DNA of 64,000 nucleotides, taken from positions 1 through 64,000 of the forward strand of contig DAITAZ010000003.1 in assembly GCA_036824045.1 (NCBI GenBank), written 5' to 3'. Positions 58,301-64,000 of this stretch are shown in pieces (position 1 is the stretch's first letter; the number at the start of each line of letters is the position of its first letter). The stretch is from DAITAZ01 sp036824045. GTDB lineage: Bacteria; Pseudomonadota; Gammaproteobacteria; Burkholderiales; Rhodocyclaceae. The position numbers and the translations under genes are program-made. The notes beneath the pieces are model-generated. The model ran no database searches, was not told where the DNA came from, and worked only from the letters and a program-made list of their open reading frames with translations.

Positions 58301-59944
58301 TTACATCCCGGGATACACAGGGCCCTCTCCACCCTGTGGGGTGACCCAAGTGATATTCTGGGTCGGGTCCTTGATGTCGCAGGTCTTGCAGTGAACGCAG
58401 TTCTGGGCGTTGATCTGTAGCCGGGGGTTGCTGCCGTCCGCATCGCGGACGATTTCATATACGCCGGCAGGGCAGTACCGCTGCTCAGGAGCGTTGTAAT
58501 GCTGCAGGTTCACCTCAATGGGTACAGAAGGATCTTTCAGTATCAGATGGCAGGGTTCGTCTTCCTCATGATTGGTATTCGAAAGGAACACAGAGGAAAG
58601 GCGATCGAAGGTCAACACGCCATCCGGCTTCGGGTACTCAATGGGGGTACATTCTGAAGCCTTTTTCAAGGTTTCGTGGTCGGGCGTGTGTCTCAATGTC
58701 CACGGCGGGTTGCCACCGAACACTTTTTGGTCAATGCCGAACAGCAAGGAGCCCATATAGAGCCCCTTCTTCATATAACCTTTGAAATTCCGGGTCTTGT
58801 ACAGTTCGGCCTTCAGCCAACTGCTGTCAAACGCATCAGGGTAGTCGTTTAACTCATCCCCGCTGCGCCCGGCTTTGAGAGCGTTTACAGTGGCTTCTGC
58901 GGCCAGCATCCCGCTTTTGATGGCTGCATGGGAGCCCTTGATTCGGGCAGCGTTGAGGAACCCTGCGTTGTCGCCGATCAGTGCCCCACCAGGAAAGGTC
59001 AGCTTCGGCAGCGATTGGAGACCACCCGCAGCAATTGCGCGGGCCCCGTAGGCAATCCGTTTGCCTCCTTCCAGATGGCACCGGATTGCCGGGTGGGTCT
59101 TATAACGCTGAAATTCCTCAAAGGGCGACAGGTGAGGGTTGCTGTAATTGAGCCCCACGACAAAGCCTACAGAAACGAGATTTTCGTCGTAGTGATACAT
59201 CCAGGAGCCGCCATAGGTGTGCGGATCCAGGGGCCAGCCCGCCGTATGCATCACCATGCCCTGATGATGCCGGTCTGAAGGGACTTCCCACAGTTCCTTG
59301 ATTCCCAAACCGTAGACCTGAGGATCGGCGTTCCCACGCAACTGAAAACGGGCTTCCAGCTGTTTTCCCAGGTGACCCCGGCAGCCTTCGGCGAACAGGG
59401 TGTAGCGGGCGTGCAATTCCATCCCGGGCTGATACGCAGGACCTTGGCCACCATCTTTCAGTAGCCCCATGTCTCCCGTGGCAACGCCTTTGACCGACCC
59501 ATCCTCGTGGTAAAGAACTTCAGCGCCCGCGAACCCTGGGTAGATTTCAACGCCCAGCGCCTCCGCCTGCTCTCCCATCCACCTGCAAACGTTCCCGAGG
59601 CTGATGATGTAATAGCCGTGATTGACGAAGCATCCTGGCAGGAGGCTGCTGGGGATTTGTCGGGCACTGGATTCGCTCAGGAACAGAAAACGATCCTCGC
59701 TGACTACCGTATTGAGCGGGGCACCAAGTTCCTGCCAATTGGGGAACAATTCGTTGAGCGCTTTTGGATCCATCACCGCCCCGGAGAGGATGTGAGCTCC
59801 TATTTCAGCGCCTTTTTCGATCAGGCAAACGTTAATGTCCTCTTGCTGTTCCGCCGCCAACTGCTTGAGGCGAATTGCTGCGGCCAATCCAGCCGGCCCC
59901 CCGCCGACGATCAGGACGTCGAACTCCATGGATTCGCGTTCCAT
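58301..59944 (-). CDS. Electron transfer flavoprotein-ubiquinone oxidoreductase
   Basis: 547 residues. Passes electrons from EtfAB to ubiquinone. FAD-binding VLIVGGGPAGLAAAIRLKQ at the N-terminus, the middle membrane-associated and FAD domains, and a C-terminal [4Fe-4S] domain with cysteines in CPAGVYE and NCVHCKTCDIKDP. Converges on the acyl-CoA dehydrogenase; together with etfBA they make a complete route to the quinone pool. The start at 59944 may be off by a few codons; MEFDVLIVGG begins five codons later. Confidence 0.95.
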   Translation of the reverse strand: MERESMEFDVLIVGGGPAGLAAAIRLKQLAAEQQEDINVCLIEKGAEIGAHILSGAVMDPKALNELFPNWQELGAPLNTVVSEDRFLFLSESSARQIPSSLLPGCFVNHGYYIISLGNVCRWMGEQAEALGVEIYPGFAGAEVLYHEDGSVKGVATGDMGLLKDGGQGPAYQPGMELHARYTLFAEGCRGHLGKQLEARFQLRGNADPQVYGLGIKELWEVPSDRHHQGMVMHTAGWPLDPHTYGGSWMYHYDENLVSVGFVVGLNYSNPHLSPFEEFQRYKTHPAIRCHLEGGKRIAYGARAIAAGGLQSLPKLTFPGGALIGDNAGFLNAARIKGSHAAIKSGMLAAEATVNALKAGRSGDELNDYPDAFDSSWLKAELYKTRNFKGYMKKGLYMGSLLFGIDQKVFGGNPPWTLRHTPDHETLKKASECTPIEYPKPDGVLTFDRLSSVFLSNTNHEEDEPCHLILKDPSVPIEVNLQHYNAPEQRYCPAGVYEIVRDADGSNPRLQINAQNCVHCKTCDIKDPTQNITWVTPQGGEGPVYPGM

Positions 59945-60021
59945 CCCATCCCTCCTTGAATGTCAGCTAATCCCCCAAGCCGTCCGGCAGGAGGTCAGCA
60001 TTGTGTTGGTATTCAAGCAAT

Positions 60022-60027
60022 TATAAT
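60022..60027 (+). promoter_or_regulatory. -10 box of the thioesterase gene
   Basis: TATAAT 31 bases before the thioesterase ATG; a TTGTGT 15 bases upstream could be the -35. Confidence 0.4.
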
Positions 60028-60058
60028 CCGGACAGCTTTATTGAATGGCGAGTTGCCC

Positions 60059-60481
60059 ATGGATAAGAAGTATTCGCTGTATAAATGCCTCATCCCCGTG
60101 CGCTGGGGTGACATGGACGCCATCGGCCATGTGAACAACACCGTCTATTTTCGCTATATGGAACAGGCGCGAGTGGAGTGGATCGAGCTGGTTGGGTTTG
60201 GCGTCGGCAGCCGGGATGAAACGGCGGTTATCGTTAATGCCAGTTGTACTTTCTTGCGCCCGATCACGTACCCGGCGACGGTTGAGATCACAATGTTCGC
60301 TGGAGTTGCAGGGCGCAGCAGTCTGCCCACCGCATACGAACTGCGGGTTGCGGGAGAAGAGCGGGTATACGCAGAAGGGGCAGCCAAGATCGTGTGGATG
60401 GATGCCCGGACAGGTAAGTCTGTTCCCCTCCCCGAAAAGTTGAGGGGAGTGCTCCAGTCTTGCCAGACAGAAAGGAGTTGA
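60059..60481 (+). CDS. Acyl-CoA thioesterase (4HBT hotdog fold)
   Basis: 140 residues, single hotdog domain. WGDMDAIGHVNNTVYFRYME (16-35) holds the active-site Asp region and the substrate loop of the 4-hydroxybenzoyl-CoA thioesterase/YbgC group. It hydrolyses an acyl-CoA; the substrate is unknown. ATG at 60059. The stop lies one base before the acetoacetyl-CoA synthetase gene. Confidence 0.87.
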   Translation: MDKKYSLYKCLIPVRWGDMDAIGHVNNTVYFRYMEQARVEWIELVGFGVGSRDETAVIVNASCTFLRPITYPATVEITMFAGVAGRSSLPTAYELRVAGEERVYAEGAAKIVWMDARTGKSVPLPEKLRGVLQSCQTERS

Positions 60482-60482
60482 A

Positions 60483-62438
60483 ATGAATGCCAAGCCCATC
60501 TGGGAACCTTCCCGGGAGCGTGTATCCGCGTCAAACATGGCTAGCTTCGCCAAACTGGCTGCTGCTCGGGAAGGGATGGCCTTTGACAGTTATCAGGCGC
60601 TGCACGCATGGTCCACTGACGAGCCGGCAGCGTTCTGGAGCCTGGTCTGGGATTACTGTAACGTCCTGGGAGAGAAGGGGAGTCATCAAGTCAGCGATCT
60701 TGACCGGATGCCGGGTGCCTGCTGGTTTGCCGAGGCGCGCCTGAATTTTGCGCAGAACCTCCTTCGCAATCGCGATCAAACCGAAGCGCTCGTGTTTTGG
60801 GGGGAAGACCGGGTCAAGAACCGGATGACCCGGGCGGAGCTGTACCGAGCTGTTGCACATCTGGCGGCTGCCCTTCGCGATGCGGGGGTTGTCGCAGGGG
60901 ACCGCATTGCCGCGTACATGCCCAACTTGCCAGAAACGCTGATAGCAATGCTTGCGGCGGCGAGCATTGGCGCGGTGTTTAGCTCCGCGTCACCCGATTT
61001 CGGGGTGGAAGGCGTGGTCGACCGCTTCGGGCAGATATCGCCGAAGATCCTGGTTGCTTGTGACGGCTACTATTACAACGGAAAAACGATCGATTGCATG
61101 GATAAGGTAGTCGCGGTAGTCGGGCGCTTACCTTCGGTGGAGCGCACGATTGTCGTGAGATACGTCCATGACGAGCACGACTTGAGCGCGATACCCAATG
61201 CGCTGCTTTACTCAGATTTCGTGGCGCCATTTCGTTGGAACGACGAGATCCGGTTCGAGCTACTCCCCTTCGATCATCCTCTCTACATCCTGTATTCCTC
61301 AGGCACCACTGGCGTTCCGAAATGCATTGTCCATGGTGCTGGCGGGACCCTGCTCCAGCACTTGAAGGAACATCAACTGCATGGTGATATCCGTCAAGGG
61401 GACCGGTTTTTTTACTTCACCACTTGTGGATGGATGATGTGGAACTGGCTGGTCAGCGGTTTGGCGTCTGGGGCGACACTATTGCTCTACGACGGAAATC
61501 CGTTTGTGGGTGGTCGAAACATTCTCTTTGATTACGCGGAGGCGGAGCGGATATCTCATTTCGGGACATCGGCGAAATTCATCGATGGAATCGCGAAGGC
61601 GGGAATGGCACCGTGCGAGACCCACGATCTTTCAGCGCTAAGAGTCATCTTTTCAACAGGAAGTCCCTTGGTTGCGGAGGGCTTCGACTACGTCTACGGC
61701 AAAGTCAAACAGGACGTGCTTCTCGCCTCCATTTCCGGAGGAACGGACATTATCTCCTGCTTTGTGGGTGGAAGCCCGATGTTGCCGGTTTGGCGCGGGG
61801 AGATTCAATGCGCTGGGCTTGGGATGGCCGTACAGGTCATTGACGAACATGGCTCGGCTGTCGTGGGGCAAAAAGGAGAGTTGGTGTGCGTGCGCCCGTT
61901 CCCTTCCATGCCTTTGGGCTTTTGGGGTGATTCTGATGGGGCTCGCTATCGGGCAGCTTATTTCAGCCGGTACGAAAACATGTGGTGCCATGGTGACTTT
62001 GCTGAACAAACTGAGCGGGGCGGATTTGTCATCTACGGTCGGTCCGACGCGACGCTGAATCCGGGTGGGGTACGAATTGGAACAGCGGAGATTTACCGGC
62101 AAGTTGAGCGACTCCCCCAAGTTCTCGAATCCTTGGTTATCGGACAGGAGTGGGAGGGTGACATTCGCGTCGTTCTATTTGTACGGCTACGGGAAAGCGC
62201 GCAGTTGGACGACGCTTTGCGCGATCTGATCCGAAAGGTGATTCGCGATAATGCTTCGCCTCGCCACGTACCCGCCCGAATAGTGCAAGTGAGGGACATT
62301 CCGCGGACGAGAAGCAACAAGATCGTCGAACTCGCAGTCCGCAATGTGGTGCATGGACTCCCGGTCAGGAACTTGGAAGCCTTGGACAATCCGGAAGCGT
62401 TAGGAGAGTTTAAGAACAGGACGGAATTGGCGTCCTGA
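60483..62438 (+). CDS. Acetoacetate--CoA ligase
   Basis: 651 residues, ANL superfamily, AACS type. YSSGTTGVPKC (about 271) is the adenylate motif; TCGWMMWNWLVSGLASGATL, SGGTDIISCF and DATLNPGGVRIGTAEIY are typical of acetoacetyl-CoA synthetases and the related acetyl-CoA group. The length fits AACS. It activates acetoacetate, which can come from ketone-body or polyhydroxybutyrate breakdown. Two bases separate it from the thioesterase, so they form one transcript. Confidence 0.9.
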   Translation: MNAKPIWEPSRERVSASNMASFAKLAAAREGMAFDSYQALHAWSTDEPAAFWSLVWDYCNVLGEKGSHQVSDLDRMPGACWFAEARLNFAQNLLRNRDQTEALVFWGEDRVKNRMTRAELYRAVAHLAAALRDAGVVAGDRIAAYMPNLPETLIAMLAAASIGAVFSSASPDFGVEGVVDRFGQISPKILVACDGYYYNGKTIDCMDKVVAVVGRLPSVERTIVVRYVHDEHDLSAIPNALLYSDFVAPFRWNDEIRFELLPFDHPLYILYSSGTTGVPKCIVHGAGGTLLQHLKEHQLHGDIRQGDRFFYFTTCGWMMWNWLVSGLASGATLLLYDGNPFVGGRNILFDYAEAERISHFGTSAKFIDGIAKAGMAPCETHDLSALRVIFSTGSPLVAEGFDYVYGKVKQDVLLASISGGTDIISCFVGGSPMLPVWRGEIQCAGLGMAVQVIDEHGSAVVGQKGELVCVRPFPSMPLGFWGDSDGARYRAAYFSRYENMWCHGDFAEQTERGGFVIYGRSDATLNPGGVRIGTAEIYRQVERLPQVLESLVIGQEWEGDIRVVLFVRLRESAQLDDALRDLIRKVIRDNASPRHVPARIVQVRDIPRTRSNKIVELAVRNVVHGLPVRNLEALDNPEALGEFKNRTELAS

Positions 62439-62524
62439 ACGTCCGAAGGGAGATGGGGGCAGGAGGAGTGGCGTGAGGGGTGCCATCACCGTGCTGTCCC
62501 CATAAGGGCTTCCCAAAAAAGGCG

Positions 62525-62620
62525 AAAAAAAAACCGGGCTGCTCCAAAGAGCGGCCCGGTCCGTCAAAGGCGCGTCTGACTAGCAGGAGCGCGCCCTGCT
62601 TTCGCGGGAGAAACCTTGCA
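62525..62620 (-). ncRNA. Candidate small RNA on the minus strand with its own terminator
   Basis: On the minus strand a hairpin GGCGCG...CGCGCC (62595-62569) is followed by CCGGGC-C-GCTC/GAGC-A-GCCCGG (62559-62534) and a run of nine T (62533-62525). A -10-like AT-rich box (TTAAATAAT) lies at about 62635-62627. No minus-strand gene upstream needs this terminator, so a RNA of about 95 bases is the simplest reading. Its start is a guess. Confidence 0.45.
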
Positions 62621-62635
62621 TTGTCATTATTTAAC

Positions 62636-62909
62636 GTCGCTGACAAATGCACACGACACACCAACTCGCTTGCCCGCCTTCTGAATCAACGAAGCAAACA
62701 CTTGCTAACTACTGATCTGAAGTATCAGCTTTGTCAGTTTATTATCAATTTTTTCAGAATGCAACACTCCAAATTTCTTCCGGGTACGAAATCCTTCCCG
62801 GCGAAAACTTTATAACCCGTACGCGGGGCGGTTGGCTAGCGAAATTGGGGGAGGAACCTGCGCGATATTTAGTTCCAGGTGGCAAGCGGTCAAGTTCATA
62901 AAACTGTCG
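62636..62909. other. AT-richer intergenic stretch without a gene
   Basis: Between the candidate small RNA and the tRNA-Gly promoter. Composition is more AT-rich than neighbouring genes, in keeping with a control region; no frame on either strand looks coding. Confidence 0.5.
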
Positions 62910-62937
62910 TTGACAAGATCTGTGAGTGGCCTATAAT
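62910..62937 (+). promoter_or_regulatory. Promoter of tRNA-Gly/tRNA-Cys
   Basis: Perfect TTGACA (62910-62915), 16 bases, perfect TATAAT (62932-62937), 13 bases before tRNA-Gly. Confidence 0.85.
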
Positions 62938-62950
62938 GCGCACCTGTCGA

Positions 62951-63026
62951 GCGGGAATAGCTCAGTTGGTAGAGCGCAACCTTGCCAAGGTTGAGGTCGC
63001 GAGTTCGAGACTCGTTTCCCGCTCCA
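62951..63026 (+). tRNA. tRNA-Gly (anticodon GCC)
   Basis: 76 nucleotides. GCGGGAA acceptor pairs with TTCCCGC, D-arm AGCTCAGTTGGTAGAGC, anticodon loop CTTGCCAAG giving GCC, T-arm GCGAGTTCGAGACTCGT, encoded CCA at the end. Reads GGC/GGU. Confidence 0.97.
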
Positions 63027-63097
63027 AAGTTTTCAGGGGAAAGCGCTTTGCTTTCCCCTTTTGCTTCCGGATCCATGTCTGGTGGGTCCGCGCCTCC

Positions 63098-63171
63098 GGC
63101 GGGGTGGCAGAGTGGTTATGCAGCGGCCTGCAAAGCCGTGTACCTCGGTTCGATTCCGGGCCTCGCCTCCA
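63098..63171 (+). tRNA. tRNA-Cys (anticodon GCA)
   Basis: 74 nucleotides. GGCGGGG acceptor pairs with CCTCGCC (one G-T pair), anticodon loop CCTGCAAAG gives GCA, T-arm TCGGTTCGATTCCGG, encoded CCA. Probably co-transcribed with tRNA-Gly, 71 bases upstream. Confidence 0.95.
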
Positions 63172-63290
63172 TGTTCTCCTTTCTGTCCGGCTTCTCCCAA
63201 GTTTCCTTGGCTATGTTTTTGACTGGCCAGCGCCTTGTTATGCTATAGGCATCGCTGATATCGCTTGGAAGTCTTGACTCTCTGCTCCCG

Positions 63291-63296
63291 TATAAT
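63291..63296 (+). promoter_or_regulatory. -10 box of the ZIP transporter gene
   Basis: TATAAT, 29 bases before the ATG at 63326. A TTGACT just upstream is only 11 bases away, too close for a -35; the true -35 is unclear. Confidence 0.4.
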
Positions 63297-63325
63297 TCGC
63301 GTCTTTTTCCCGTTGGTAGATTTCG

Positions 63326-64000
63326 ATGAGCCCACTTGCTTGGATTGTGGCGTCGTCGGTGGCTGGTGCTGTCCTAAGCGTGGGGGCGGCAGGGGTATTG
63401 GCGCTCACTGCAAATCCGCGCTGGATTCCTGTACTGATTAGCTACGCGATTGGCGCGTTACTTGGGGCCGCATTTCTTGAGGTGTTGCCACATGCGCTGG
63501 AAGGGCAGGGGAATCCTCAGGAAACAGCACTCACAATCCTGGTCGGCATTTTGCTGTTTTTCATCTTGGAAAAACTCGTCCTGTGGCGGCATTGTCACGA
63601 TGAGGGCTGCCAAGGGCACGATGCGGCAGGAGGGCATGGCAATGCTCGTGCTGCATCGATGATTCTCATTGGAGACGGCTTTCACAACTTCGTCGATGGC
63701 GTGCTTATTGGTGCGGCGTTTCTGGAAAGTACGGCTCTTGGCCTGGTTACAGCGCTCGCCATCATCGCCCACGAAATTCCCCAAGAGATGGGGGATTTCG
63801 TAATTCTCCTGCATTCCGGGTTCTCTAGAGCGAAAGCCTTTGCTTTCAACTTGGTGTCCAGCGGGGCAACTTTGCTGGGCGGAGTGTCTGCATACTTCGC
63901 GCTTTCGCAAATGATGACCGCGATTCCAACGTTGCTCGGGTTGGCGGCGGCGAGCATGATTTACGTGGCTGTCGCTGATCTGATTCCTGGCTTGCATCGT
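63326..64000 (+). CDS. ZIP-family metal transporter, truncated by the window edge
   Basis: 225 codons are visible from ATG 63326 with no stop. Several membrane segments; a His/Cys-rich loop WRHCHDEGCQGHDAAGGHG (about 88-106) is the metal-rich cytoplasmic loop of ZIP proteins, and the helices GDGFHNFVDGVLIGA and IIAHEIPQEMGDF carry the metal-binding His and Glu of transmembrane segments 4 and 5. It would import zinc or another divalent metal. The last part of the gene is outside the window. Confidence 0.9.
   Translation, partial: MSPLAWIVASSVAGAVLSVGAAGVLALTANPRWIPVLISYAIGALLGAAFLEVLPHALEGQGNPQETALTILVGILLFFILEKLVLWRHCHDEGCQGHDAAGGHGNARAASMILIGDGFHNFVDGVLIGAAFLESTALGLVTALAIIAHEIPQEMGDFVILLHSGFSRAKAFAFNLVSSGATLLGGVSAYFALSQMMTAIPTLLGLAAASMIYVAVADLIPGLHR

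Noticed and set aside
62810..63076. An 88-residue minus-strand frame reading ...NESRTRDLNLGKVALYQLSYSRS...
   Set aside because: It is the antisense translation of tRNA-Gly(GCC), a well-known false protein.
1..64000. CRISPR arrays, insertion sequences or transposase genes
   Set aside because: None was seen by eye: no regularly spaced repeats and no transposase or terminal repeats were recognised.

Overview
The window is a stretch of a high-GC betaproteobacterial chromosome, most like the Rhodocyclales or a neighbouring order. That placement is inferred from gene content and order: the full ISC cluster, split glycine dehydrogenase, the rimP-nusA-infB-rbfA-truB-rpsO-pnp block, ppk/ppx next to dksA, and TAnAATC-type -10 boxes. 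No rRNA gene or database match was available to confirm it. Two short N runs (367-376 and 1101-1115) show it comes from a scaffolded draft assembly.

Positions 1-4861 are accessory. The left edge holds a minus-strand chain of small, translationally coupled genes of unknown function, and two small plus-strand pieces broken by a gap. After these comes a two-gene minus-strand unit: a DUF4297 (Cap4-like) nuclease followed by a short SMC/Rad50-like ATPase with a CPVC hook. This pair looks like a minimal Lamassu-type antiphage system or an undescribed relative, and is the most interesting item in the window.

From 4862 the sequence is core genome. In order: suhB and trmJ (divergent); cysE; the operon iscR, a second cysteine desulfurase, iscS, iscU, iscA, hscB, hscA, fdx, iscX; a 44-bp perfect palindrome that serves as terminator for both isc and a convergent tRNA-Ser(GCT); lysC; a small HTH protein with a perfect operator-like inverted repeat; a radical SAM protein divergent from queD; a gamma-class carbonic anhydrase; and gcvT-gcvH-gcvPA-gcvPB behind a tandem glycine riboswitch with its own terminator. 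Then an alpha/beta hydrolase, a PHP phosphoesterase (rnm), yciO, an M50 protease, trpS, scpA, scpB and rluB lead into the translation/RNA operon rimP to pnp.

From 38315 to 49638: dksA and ppk1 (minus strand), ppx, a four-gene MCE/Mla-type lipid transport operon (STAS-fused permease, ATPase, MlaD-like protein, PqiC-like lipoprotein), an acyl-CoA synthetase, an enoyl-CoA hydratase and a TatD-type hydrolase. A large hybrid histidine kinase with a degenerate first receiver follows (49935-53006).

Positions 53033-62438 form a fatty-acid/short-chain acyl-CoA module. A TetR repressor is divergent from etfB-etfA, a CbiM-like membrane protein and an acyl-CoA dehydrogenase; a 20-bp inverted repeat sits at the predicted etf start site. 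ETF-ubiquinone oxidoreductase is convergent, followed by a thioesterase and acetoacetyl-CoA synthetase. Together they would feed electrons from acyl-CoA oxidation into the quinone pool and activate acetoacetate. The right end has a candidate minus-strand small RNA, tRNA-Gly(GCC), tRNA-Cys(GCA) and the start of a ZIP metal transporter cut by the window edge.
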